Shown: positions 21,896 to 32,757 of the stretch, one piece after another | How positions within the stretch are numbered: the stretch's first letter is position 1 | Layout of the letters: the number at the start of each line of letters is the position of its first letter | From: Dryas octopetala | Taxonomy: Eukaryota > Streptophyta > Magnoliopsida > Rosales > Rosaceae | NCBI GenBank assembly: GCA_963921425.1 | Contig: OY992837.1 | Coordinates: 20,414,630 to 20,478,629 of the forward strand | DNA: 64,000 bases | Direction of reading: 5' to 3' | Notes under the pieces: model-generated | Seen by the model: only the letters and a program-made list of their open reading frames with translations | What the model was told of the DNA's origin: nothing | The model's database searches: none | Program-made: the position numbers and the translations under genes

Positions 21896-23345
21896 TTTCA
21901 TACTTTTTTATACTCTTGTTCTTGGATTCTTGTTATGTTTTAGAGTGATTTTTATTTGTTTTAACTTAGTTTTGTATTTTTATAGGTTTGAAGAACAAAG
22001 CAAAACGAACTCTTTTAGAGCATAAATTCCTATGCATATCAGTCACATTACCGGAATAAACTGCACTTCCTCGGAGAAAACTGGATGTTGAACCTTATAT
22101 CATTGAAAAGATATGGATGTTAGCTTTCTGAGGAATTTTACGGTTTGTGATTTACATTTTTCTAGGAGGAGTTCTGGCTATTTGAGTGAAGACCGTTCAG
22201 GCAAGAGGTTTTGTGCGAAAATGCAGAGTAACTCCTTTTAGATTTCTTTCTAGGAGCCCAATTATTGTCACATGCATTTGGAAAGTATCTAAAAGGATGC
22301 ATGTTTATTTTCTAAGGTTTGATCTTACTTTTGTTGGGATTTTTGATGTCAAATCATCAATGACAACTCATCATAAGGATAAACCCAGTTAAACAAGGAA
22401 AGTCTTTACCAAATAAGAAAAGAATTTGTTAACATTTCTTATTTAAAGGGAGGAGATCATCATCTTAAGGGAGTCTTTGGTGGTGAGAGAAGAGAAGAAG
22501 TGGCTGCCATCATCAGGTTCTTTCATCCATCGTCGTAGTTCATAAGTTTTTAATGCTTTCTAGATTTTTATTTATGTTTTCTTGAACATTAATAGCTAGT
22601 CTCTTTTTCTAGGGACAGAATCATGCCCTATCATAAATGTTTATAGTTTTTAATACTTATTCAATGGATTTCTAGTTTCTTTTAAATGAATACTTAATCA
22701 CTATTTTAATTGTTGCTATTTGTTAAGTTCTTTGACTGATCACCTTAGGGCTTTGCATCTAGTAAATTTGAAGTTGAATTTGAGGCTGAGAGGCAATATA
22801 ATTTGAATTAGCTTCTTGTGGTTGAGTGTGGTAAATTACATTGTTGCTCGAGAGAGAATAATGATTTTCTTGGTTCTCTTGTTTTCTAAAGTGTAATGAA
22901 TCCTACTTGTTAAATTTGTGCCTGAGAATGATAAATTATATGTTAGGGTATACGACCTTTGCCTGAGAATGAAAGAATAATGCACTTAAGGAAATTAAGT
23001 ATCGTCTAAGTGTCTGAGAGGAACTTAGATATGAGAATTATCATGAATCAAAGGAATTTGTTGAATGTATTAAAACCTAAACTGGATTGCTTGTGGTTGA
23101 TTTCGAATCCCTAGTTTTCTTCCAATTGATTGTTAAACCATAATCTTCTATTTTCATTAGTTTACTTATTGTTTTTTATCCTTGTTTTTAAATGTTGCGT
23201 TTTCATTTTTAAATTACTCTCATCACAATAATCTTCTCAAAGTCGTTTTTAATTTTCAAGTTGTGCTTATTGTTTATTTTTATTTTAGTTAGAACTAGAT
23301 AGGGAATTTAAGTTCTTGAGTTAAATTAAAAATAAACAAAATGTT
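21896..23345 (+). mobile_element. Insertion of about 1.45 kb in the copia integrase finger
   Basis: Integrase text reads LGHPSNEVVAQALQKSNIL up to about 23346 and resumes with GQINCLQGKM before 21896. The insert is AT-rich and non-coding. Its TTTGTATTTTTATAGGTTTGAAGAACAAAGC segment resembles the start of the solo LTR at 18101-20098 read on the other strand (GTGTTTTGCAGGTTAAATG), which suggests a related but end-truncated LTR in the opposite orientation. Boundaries are good to about 10 bp and no target duplication is clear. Confidence 0.55.
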
Positions 23346-24110
23346 AGACTTTTGAAGAGCTTGAGCAACCACTTCATTACTGGGATGTCCAAGCCTTTGA
23401 TGCCAAATATCACAATTGACTGTATGACCTAACAGTGCAGAAAAATGCTAGACTGAGAAGGAAGATCGACGAGATGGAAGAGAATAAGGAATGGGATATA
23501 AACCATGATTACTCAGACCTTTGAACAGTATCCTTCCTATGAGCTTGTCCTGCACATAAAAGAAATTCTCATCAAACACAAAACGACAATGATTATCTTT
23601 GCAAATTAAGTTGGTAAAAAGATAGCAAATTGGAAGACAAATTTGGAACATGAAAGACATGAGATAAATGAATGGTGTGATTATGAGGTGTGAGAGATGT
23701 ATAACCAATATTCTGAACATTAAAAGCTTCACCACTGCCCGTTGTTACTGTCTCAGAACCTTGAAAAGGGGCAGCAGCTTGAAGATGACTGAGATATGAA
23801 GTCATGTGATTGGTAGCTCCAGTATCAGTGAGCCAAAATTCAGGAGCAGAGAGTTGAACTCAAGCAGTCATTGCAGCAAGAGAAGGAGATGGAGGTTGAC
23901 CCTGATATGCAAATTTGGTTCGATGATAACAATCCAAAGCAACATGCCCTTTCCTGCCACATATTTGACATTGCTTAACAGAACCAGAAGAAGGTTGAGA
24001 CACAGAAGGCTACCATTGCTCAGTATAAGGCTGCCGATGATAGCATGTGTGTGCTATATGACCTTTCTTACCACAAATATGACAAAAGGGAACACCATGA
24101 GAATGTGACA
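23346..24110 (-). pseudogene. Copia gag zinc knuckles, protease and integrase N-terminus
   Basis: On the minus strand two CCHC knuckles are visible, CHICGKKGHIAHTC (near 24075) and CQICGRKGHVALDC (near 23955). The protease follows with EFWLTDTGATNHMTSYL (active-site DTG) and SHVFHVPNLSSNLLS. The integrase start has LGHPSNEVVAQAL. One stop separates the protease end from the next part (FCV). Confidence 0.75.
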
Positions 24111-25490
24111 CACAAGAAGATTAGGAGAATTGTATCATCCACCATTTCCATTAGCATTATAAAAACGACCATTACCATTACTATTCTCATTACCATGACT
24201 AGTAGAGTGAAAGCCATTAAAATTGCCTTTATAATTCCTACCACCATTCGCATGAAAATTTCTACCTCTCCCTTTAGGCCGAAAATTATATTGACCATTC
24301 CCAGAATTATATTTAGCACCAGAAGTATATTGACCACCTGAATTATATTGACCATCACTAGTAGACAAAAAACCAGTAGAACCAGAAGAAAAACCATGAG
24401 AAGTAACAAATCTAGGCAAGGAAAAAAAACCAGAGGGAGAATATCTTGGCAAACCACCCATAGAAGACACAAAAAAAGTAGGAGCAAATTGAGGAGAAAT
24501 ACCAGAGTTGGGAACAACACCATCAGATGGATTGGGAGCAGTAGAGCTAGAACCAATGTATGTACCAAAGAAACCACCAATGTTGGCAAAGTAGTCGACA
24601 TTGATGAAGAACTGAACCAAAACCAGTAGGTTGTGAAATAGGCACAAAACCATGTGAAGAAGCCATACCAGGAGTCTGAACCATCATAGCAGTAGGAGAG
24701 GGATAAGCAAGATTATGAAAAGCCAAGATAAGATCTTCTTCCTTGGCAAGTAATTGAATACGAAACTCCTAAAGAGTAATTAAAGTCTCCCTAGCACGAA
24801 CAACAGTCTTTAGAGTATTAAACTCTGGTGGTAGACCATTCAGAGTGTTAATCACGACATCTTCATCAGTAACATTCACTCCCACTGCAGCTAACTGATC
24901 TCGAGTAGTCTTGATACACCGAAGATACGCATCCAAAGAATCAAAACCTTTCTGAATCATCTGAAAATTGGTCTTCAATTGCATGATGTTGGAACGCGAA
25001 ACAGTAGAGTATCGATCTTTGAGAGTAAGCCAAATTTCACGAGAAGACTTACTGCCAATAATAGCAGAAATAGCATCACTAGATAACGTTGCAGTAATCA
25101 AAGACATGAGAGCACAATCTTGCTTAATTGCGCCATTCTTTGTATTCATGAGTAACAATGGAGGTAAGACCTTCAAACTCAGTAATCAAAAACGGCGAAG
25201 GACACGAACAAGACCCATCAACAAAACCCAGTAAATCATGACCCTCTAACATCGATTCCAATTGAAAGAGCCAAGTAACGTAATTGGAATCATCCAAGCG
25301 CACAATGACCAAATTGCAAATATTGGATAAGAGAGAAATCGCAAGGGAAGACATGAAAGAAATCAAAGAACATGAAAGAAGAAGACGAAAAAATTGGTAT
25401 AAGAATCAAGAAAGCAGAGAACAAGAAATAAGAAAAAGAACAGAGAACCTGAGCAAGCGAAGCGAAGACACAGAAGAATTCAAGATGTAG
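24111..25490 (-). pseudogene. Copia gag
   Basis: On the minus strand the start near 25360 reads SFMSSLAISLLSNICNLVIV, then RLDDSNYVTWLFQLESMLEG and DLLGFVDGSC. Next come KQDCALMSLITATLSSDA, SREIWLTLKDRYST, FDSLDAYLRCIKTTRDQLAA and DEDVVINTLNGLPPEF (UBN2-type copia gag), and then a Gly/Asn/Ser-rich stretch (24135-24650) leading to the zinc knuckles. It would form the virus-like particle shell. Two or three shifts or stops break it. Confidence 0.75.
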
Positions 25491-25499
25491 CCATGGATG

Positions 25500-25513
25500 G
25501 CTCTGATACCATG
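25500..25513 (-). other. Primer-binding site of the copia element
   Basis: Immediately inside the 5' LTR, the minus strand reads TGGTATCAGAGCC, complementary to the 3' end of initiator tRNA-Met, the usual copia primer. Confidence 0.85.
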
Positions 25514-25643
25514 CTAGGATTTAGATTAGGGTTACAGTAACAGAAAAAGAAGAAGAAGTAGAGAGAATAAGAGAGAGAGAGAGAGAGTTTGATTAATTTT
25601 CACAATGTGTTCGTACAATAGAGATAACCAAAACTTGTGGTAT
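25514..25643 (-). mobile_element. Part of the 5' LTR of the minus-strand copia element
   Basis: Matches the inner end of the 3' LTR (16867-17010). The LTR continues after the insertion at 25644-27464 with 27465-27565, but lacks the outer end seen at 17117-17161. Confidence 0.8.
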
Positions 25644-27464
25644 TGTGAGCACCGTATTTTTTAAAGATTTATTTTAAATATTTTGAGAATTTATTTTGAT
25701 CATTTTGGAAATTTATTTGGAAAATAAAAAGGTTTTGATTTAATTTCAATTTTTGTTTTAAAATTGGGCTTCACCCAAAAGTTGACTTTTAAAGTTAGTG
25801 GGCTTTCATCTTTGACTTTGGGCACACTGGATAAGTCTCGAGTCCACGAGTTCGTAGACATGAAGCACGCGTAAATCGGAGTTACTATTTGGGTTTTACG
25901 GACATTCAAAGTTGGGGGCATATTTGTAATTTTTACTTAAATGGTTTTAAAAACCCAAAATCAAGTCGATCTCTCTCTCCTCATTTATCTTTCTCCCCGC
26001 GTCTTTATCTCTCTCGCCTCTTACCCTCGCCGTGCCTATCACCGGCATGTCCAGCGGCGGCTGGACTCGGGTTTTGGCCTGCCGCCATTGCCTCCCTCTC
26101 CTCTCTCTCCCACTAGTCTAGATTTCTCTAGTCGATCACCCACGACAAAGAATCAACGCAGAACACCCGAGCCTCTCCACCGGTGTTCTCAAGTTTTCCA
26201 ACCATGTCGCGACTCCAGACCACCTTGGTTGTCTTCCTCTCATCACGGAGTGTCTCCTCATGGCTACCCCATGCTCCGCTGACCTCAAACGGCGGCAGAT
26301 AGATGAATTTCTGGCCGACGGCTTCTCCAGCCAGTTTCGGGTTTTTTCGGTAATAATTGGTCGTCGACTTAGGTAGAAGAGTTGATCCTCTCAATGTTTT
26401 CTTCGTACCTGTGTAATTCGTTTAGGTTGATTTTGAGTTTGAAAATCGTGCAGGTTGACCACCACGAACCACCGCGGGTCCCGCCGCGTTTGGCGTGTCG
26501 ATGACTTGAATTGTTGGTTTTTGGCCTCTGGCTAGTCACCCGAAGCTTGTGGTGAGTTTTGTGGTGTTTTGTATGTTGTTTGGGGCGAGGCAGCCACCGT
26601 GTGTGGTGGCGGCCGCCCGTTTCAGTCGTTCAGCGGCCTTTGTGTTTCCGTTTGGTATTTAATTGGTTGTCTGGTATTAACAGGTACTCGGGCTCAGGAA
26701 TTCTATTTCCAATGCCATTATGTTGCTTGATTGGGAATCCGAGCGTGTTGCCGTCCAAGGGAATTTCGGTCTCTGTGAGTGAAATTAGATAGTTTGATTT
26801 GTTGCTTTGCTTGCGTGTATGCATTTGTTTGCTAAGATTTGGTTTGGCTAGGACTTGGTAAAGTTTAGGCTTGAATCTTTGAGAATGGAAATAATGATGA
26901 TTATGCTTTGGGGTTATTAATTAAGACGTGAATGATTTGAGATTAAGGTTAATAGTTGACGATTAGGCAATTGATTTGCCAGAATGATTATTATTATTAT
27001 TGGTGAAATTTTATGTAAATTAAGGAATTATGATTATCTCGATGTTTTGATCATTGGTAGATGAAATTTTTATGTGATTGAGTAATATTGGATATTATTG
27101 TGGATTATTATTGAGTATGAAAATTGAAGAATTATTGAGGATAATTGTTTAAGTCATTTCACTCATACGAGCTCTAGTGAACTTACCGGGTTGTTTGTTT
27201 GAATGACCCGGTGTACCATGGATATGGTGCAGTGTGGTTGTTGTTGTTTTGCAGGTTAAGCAGACTGAAGAAGCAGTGGAGAGAAGACGAGGCAATGGGA
27301 CCCACCAAAGATTTTATTAACTATTTTTACACAGTGTTGTGTTTAAATGTTTTTGGAAAAACTGTATTTACTTATGTTGTTGTGCATGGCTCAAAAGAAA
27401 GAGAAAAGAGGTTTAAAAGTTTGATGTTCAGTATTTTTATGGGCCCGAGATTCGGGGCGTTACA
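25644..27464 (+). mobile_element. Gypsy-type solo LTR inside the copia 5' LTR
   Basis: It starts TGTGAGCACCGT and ends GGGGCGTTACA, 1821 bp. The flanks are the two halves of the copia LTR (ACCAAAACTTGTGG... and ...GTGAGTTGTGCTAACC). It holds the CGTAAATCGGAGTTAC motif (25870-25885) also found in the LTR at 2572, and a GC-rich CTCTCTC segment (25970-26360). There is no internal coding region. Open frames at 25889-26394 on both strands are GC-rich shadows. A clean target duplication is not visible. Confidence 0.65.
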
Positions 27465-27565
27465 AGCTGTGAGTTGTGCTAACCATTTAACTGCATGACA
27501 TCTAGACATATAACAAACCACAACAGACCTAACTAACTATGATGAACAATTGTGTAATAACTCAC

Positions 27566-30401
27566 TGTTTCCCAAACAGTGATCCATTCGATCAATAACT
27601 ATTTAAGAAACTATCAACGAAGAAGTATAGGCCTCATGGATAACAAACCTTTATCCATTTATACTCTCCTCTTAAATAGCTCTAAGGTGTCATTCGTCTT
27701 TATGGGTCTACTCGACAGACGACTACGCAAAATGTTGCCCTCAAAGTCAATTACGGTTGGCCTTAGGTGTCGAACTCCGAACCCAAGGCATGCCGCAGAG
27801 GCACCTTTCTTGAATTTCCCAAGAAATTAAAATCAATAATACAGTATTAATCCCCCAAGAAACTCAAGTCGGTTTAAGCCTTTTTAATTTAAATAGGCCA
27901 GGTTGGATCGAAGTACTCATTACACAACAGAATCTTTTAAGGAAATAATAAGATCAAAATAAAATAAATAAGTAGATAAAAATTAATCAACCCTCTATGG
28001 TGGAATAGTTAAATCCACACCCTAAAAAGGGAATTACCAAAATATAGTAAAACTAAAATAAGTTTACAAACTAATTAAAACATAAGTAAAATATTGTTTC
28101 GAACTCATCCTAAACGGAATAATGTATGAAAAGCCAATGGAAGGCATAACATCTTCAAGACAAAAGACATGAGCAATGAGACCTCAAGAAACTGGACAAG
28201 ACTTCAATGTTGCACACCCCTCAATCGAGACCGTCTGCAAGAGGCAAATCTGCATAAGCAAGAGAAAAGAACACAAAACAAAGGAAGTAGGGAGTAAGCA
28301 TCACATACGATCATTGTTTCCCCTCAGGGGATCCTACTAGGTTTGAAAACCTTTAAAACCTTTACTAGTGAAAGATGGTTTTCCAAAACATTAAAACATT
28401 TCCACAAAATCGTTTGAACACCTCAGTTGCAGCAGTATATAGTAATCATGCATAAAAACTCATAAATAACAATAACTCAGATGGTCAATACACAGTAGGT
28501 ACAACTACGGTCAGTCGTAATCAACGAAACAACTACCACAGAGAGAGTGTCACGGTAAACAGAGTTAGGAACTCGCAATTGAATAACCGTACCACCTACC
28601 ACCTGATCAGTTATGAGTATCTGCTTCGCATGAGCATACGTCGCAACGTAATTTCCTTGGCTAGGCCCTTCATAACTTTAATGATCATTTCTTCTAGAAG
28701 GTTTAGGCACTTGAACCCAAGGTCACAAGTTATGCTACCTTTACTCTCAAACCGATCATAATAATCATAGAAATAACATGTTATAACAGTTTAAAAACTA
28801 TACATACACACAAAAGTCCGTAGTCAGGAATGTAGGATAAATCCCCCTATTTGGAATTCAATGCTCTTCAAGTATTCTCTTCCACAGCCTTCCACGTTCA
28901 CGCACGGTCCTATCTTGACAATTCCTTGGTAACTAATCACAATGGCAACCTTAACCTCTTAATAACTCGACAACTAGGTAATTCAATAAGAGATAATTTC
29001 GACAAAAAGAAACAAATTCTAGGTTAGGGACGACAACTAACAATAAGGGAAGACGGTATGACTTTTCCTTTAGTCACACGTCGCTAGTCACTAGTTCTAG
29101 GTGAACTTTACTTTACTCTTTAGAAGTTACCTAAGGGTTTACAAGTTTCAAGTTTTATCTTAAAGTCAAACCACTTGACTATTTTCTTTAGCTTAAAGCA
29201 ATTCCATAATTTTAATTTATTTTAATATAACTTAATCTTTAGAATATAAACTTGCTAATCCTAGCATGCTAATAACCTTTAATTAAACAATTAAATCTCC
29301 AAAATAAAGCTAGGTATGCATAATTAATAAATAAATCCTACTTAATTAACCTAAACATGCATCCTAAAATTAAAACCTAAAAATAATTAAATAAAGCATA
29401 AATATTAAAATATTTACCCAGTTGTAGACCTCCAAAGCTAGACTTCACTCCTAGGGACTCCTCCTCCTTGCTCTCTAAAACTTTTAAACTATGAGAATTT
29501 TCTTCCCTTTTAGTATATATGTCTCTTCTTAGAGAGACTCCCAAAGAACCAAAGAGTGAGTAACTCTAACTTCACTTGGTGTTGCAAGTGAAAATGAGGG
29601 ACAAGGATCTCTATTTATAAGCACTAGAAGATTGGAAGAAGTTGTAAGTTTTTAATATGGGACAATTTGCATTAAAAATGCACAAACAAGGCTAAAAATC
29701 CGAACTAGGTCAAGAAAACCCGGTTGGATAACCCACTTACAGAGACTAAATGGGTGGGGCTGTCTCGTTTAGAAAACACGCAGGTCAAATTGACCCGGCT
29801 GGCTTGTGACTGGCCTCACACAGATCCTACGGCCTAGATTGGTTGGCTTTAATGAGCTTCAACATTCACGATTAAAACATCGGAGTAGGATCCGGTGCGG
29901 CACGCTCCATCGCGAGCTCATGAGCTCGCTCACCTCAGTGGCTGTGTGGCACCGCGTCAGCATACGTGACCAATGACAGCGCACCACGCGTCGCTATCAG
30001 TACTAGTCAACAACTCCAATTATTTGCCTATTTTCTAATTTCACCAAAAATAGCTCGGGACTCCAAATAACTCTCCGAAAAATCCTACGGACTCGTAATA
30101 ATTAATCTTAATTTCCAATAGGCTAAAAACAATAATTTGTCTTCTTGAAAAATTAAGAAAAATTCAACTCCAATGAATTTAATTCTCAAAAATTAATTTC
30201 AACTTTATAATCACCAAATTTGTGTACAAGGGCACTAGAACTCAACTCTAAACCTCTAATGGTACAAGTTAGTAACACAAAAGACAATAGAAACTTCATT
30301 TTCTTTAAGAAACTTTAAGCTTCTAAGTACAAAAGAATTTTAAAAACACATATCAACACAAGATAGGATTGAGAAATCCAGAGTGTTAATTAGGGCACAC
30401 A
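27566..30401 (-). mobile_element. LTR-like segment with minus-strand promoter
   Basis: Read on the minus strand it could start TGTGTGCCCTAATTAAC (from 30401) and end GGGAAACA (27566), just where the copia LTR is truncated. A minus-strand TATAAATAG box lies at about 29615-29623, followed by a leader as in LTR promoters. No coding sequence was recognised. The left end truncates the copia LTR without a matching duplication, so this may be a recombination joint. The family is not assigned and the boundaries are tentative. Confidence 0.4.
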
Positions 30402-31330
30402 TTTCCTACAAGACGACCCAAACAAATTCACTCTTTGTGATTATTGTTGTAGTTTGGACAATAACGTCTTGTCCCGCCACCCTAGTGCTCACCATTCTCA
30501 AAAAGACTACATGTCCTATACTGATAACAGAGTCATATGCACCTGCATCAAGGTAGGCCCTCCTAGTAAACATTTCTCAGATTGTGAAGTCAAAAAGCTG
30601 ACCGAAGATTGGAGAAATGGTCTGTTGGCACCCAGTCGTCCAGGACATCCTAATTGAGCCTCACCTCATAAAAATCTATGATGAAGCTCATACGTGGATG
30701 GTTTTCACCAACAAAGTAAGATGTATATTTTTTTTCTTTGTTTATTGGTGTTGTTGTTGTTAATTTTATGTTGTTTTCATGGGGGTCTAGACGACCTAGC
30801 TATTGTACTTTATGTGTTGTCTAATATTATGAAATTTACCGTTTTAAGTCTTTCAAACATTGCAATATCATGAAACAAGTGCAAAGAAACATAATCAAAT
30901 TAAAGACAAATAGAGAAAATTTAATATATATGGGTACTTAAAACAAATTTTAAATATATTTAATATTAGTCTTATATATATTTAAGATCTCATTAAAATA
31001 TTAATAACGATATAATTTTCATAAAGATTAAAGTTTGTATATTATAAATTAACGATCACTTAATCAATTTTATGTATATTTTAAATGGGTATAAAAGTCT
31101 GATACTCAAATTTGGGGCTCACCATTGGTATTGCAAAAGCTGAAACCCAAAATTTGGACACTATTTAAGGCCTAAAACGAGTGTGGGTAGCTCTCACCAG
31201 AGTAGAAGGCATAAGAGTAATCATCCTAATCATTGTATGTATCTAATCGTGGTGATGCATCATGAGCATATCAATCATTATTATTGAAATTAAGTATATT
31301 CACATCATTTCATATTTTCATGATAATATC

Positions 31331-31382
<52 letters not shown>

Positions 31383-31669
31383 GGTTGTTCAACGATTATT
31401 GACTCATTGAAAATTGACATGGCTTTAATTAGATGGCCAACTCCTAACAAAACTCGAATTTGGCGAGAATAGCATGAAAGAGTTAATTCACGTCCAAAAC
31501 ATTTCTTGTGACAAAAGTAAATGGTGCATGAAGTATCTACTACTTGTTGACACATAATTTCTTTGTCAAACAGTCAAATATATAATATGTATATATATAT
31601 ATGTACGTATATATAATAAGTATATATATTGAGGAAAAAGATTGGATATATATAAGGTGATAGTGTTGG
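30402..31669. other. Spacer with microsatellite
   Basis: AT-rich, with no supported gene. A 67-codon frame at 30454-30657 has no recognisable features. A (CT)n tract runs 31333-31379, and (TA)-rich DNA lies at 31575-31630. Confidence 0.5.
31333..31379. repeat. (CT)n microsatellite, 47 bp uninterrupted
   Basis: Perfect dinucleotide run of about 23 units, with no imperfections visible. Confidence 0.95.
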
Positions 31670-31969
31670 GTGCTTCAGAAAAGAAGCCGGCCGGTGAGAA
31701 CCTTAAGAGGCTTCAGCCCTGAAACCATATATGCATTCATGGCTTCTCTACTGTTGTTACTGGGAGCAATTATGCAACCCCACCAAAATGATCTTCTGAT
31801 CAACAATGAGGAAATGGAGGAGTCCAAGAACCCAAAACATGGGAATATTGTACTCTCAAGTGATCAGTGCTCGGCTACAGCTGACTATTCATGGAGTGCT
31901 TTTCTGAGCCATAAAGATTTCCAAACCTTCAGCAGCTGGAGATTAGCCGAGGATGGCATTTGGTCATGA
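31670..31969 (+). CDS. Hypothetical small protein (99 codons, possibly 76 from an inner ATG)
   Basis: Not recognised. An inner start near 31739 would give MASLLLLLGAIMQPHQ, a short hydrophobic N-terminus that could be a signal peptide or anchor, followed by a charged stretch (EEMEESKNPKHG) and a tail rich in Ser, Trp and Phe (DYSWSAFLSHKDFQTFSSW). It lies in one of the few stretches with no TE sequence, about 40 bp after TATATA-rich DNA. No intron signals or homologous family are evident. It may be a chance frame. Confidence 0.25.
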   Translation: MLQKRSRPVRTLRGFSPETIYAFMASLLLLLGAIMQPHQNDLLINNEEMEESKNPKHGNIVLSSDQCSATADYSWSAFLSHKDFQTFSSWRLAEDGIWS

Positions 31970-32757
31970 TTTCCAGGCCATGCATGATGCATCCAGTGAT
32001 TAATTTGCAACTACAACTACACTAGTATTGTATAACAAGATACACATGCATACATATTTGTGCTTGATTCGGTACGACACAGTAAGTAGACGCGGAGAAA
32101 ATAGCAAAAGAAAGAGATGCAAAATAACTCTCAATAATTAGTTGATGTTCATCTCCTTGATGTAACTACTGCATTAAGCAAGTAATTTAAATTATGTTAC
32201 AGACACACTGACACACGATGAATGGGTTTCCATTGATTTTTAGTAAATTTTTGTTTGTTAAAAAGTATGTTCTTTTATTTTATTTAATTGTACCTTTATA
32301 TTTTCATCTTAAAATCTTCATTTAATTCTTAGCTGCTATTTGAACACCCTTCCCCTTCTCACTTTATTTTTTAAACAACTTCTCATTACACACCCTAACA
32401 TTCAAAACATACGTATTCTTGCCAAAAACAAAAAACAAAAACAAAAAAAAAAAAAAAAAAAAAAACCAGTTAAAATGAAAGAAAAAAAATACTGGAGCAC
32501 CCAAGATGGAAAGAGAGAATGAAAGATAGAGAGGGGGAGGACAGGGCGCCGGCGGTGGGGTTCGATTGCCAGCGACAAGGGCTGTGGAATAGTGGCAGGG
32601 CTGTGATCGGGTCTGGGGTTTACTGCTTATGTGTTTTTTTCTTTTTAAAATTATGTGTGTAATTTTAAAATTACGGTAAGTTTGTCTTTTCACAAATTGA
32701 CTAAACTGAATATGTAACGTGAGGGATGGGAGTGTTCTTTTTTGTAGAAATTGCTTT
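31970..32757. other. Spacer
   Basis: No gene seen. An A-rich run at 32420-32465 creates low-complexity frames on both strands. A short GC-rich patch lies at 32530-32600. Confidence 0.5.

Larger units (their letters stand above)
16867..27565 (-). mobile_element. Ty1/copia retrotransposon, minus strand, broken by three insertions
   Basis: On the minus strand the order is 5' LTR (right end), primer-binding site TGGTATCAGAGCC, gag with two zinc knuckles, protease, integrase, RT, RNase H, polypurine tract GAGGGGGGA, 3' LTR (16867-17161). PR-IN-RT-RH is the copia order. Later insertions lie at 18101-20098, about 21896-23345 and 25644-27464. Removing them leaves an element of roughly 5.4 kb. The 5' LTR lacks its outer about 45 bp (TGTTAAGCC...), where it abuts another LTR-like segment at 27566. 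Scattered stops show it is inactive. Confidence 0.85.

Noticed and set aside
24045..24629. Plus-strand Ile/Thr/Arg-rich frames and a Leu/Val-rich minus-strand frame
   Set aside because: Shadows of the Gly/Asn-rich copia gag coding sequence in the correct minus frame (24135-24653).
25495..25515. Possible tRNA-related sequence (TGGTATCAGAGC), also at 54484
   Set aside because: These are retrotransposon primer-binding sites beside LTRs, not tRNA genes; no cloverleaf is present.
25889..26394. Overlapping Ser/Pro/Arg-rich frames on both strands
   Set aside because: Same situation inside the solo LTR at 25644-27464.
30454..30657. 67-codon frame with Cys and basic residues
   Set aside because: Short, no recognisable domain, next to an LTR-like boundary; could be chance.
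32340..32693. Lys-rich and Phe-rich frames
   Set aside because: Produced by a long A run at 32420-32465, with no conserved features.
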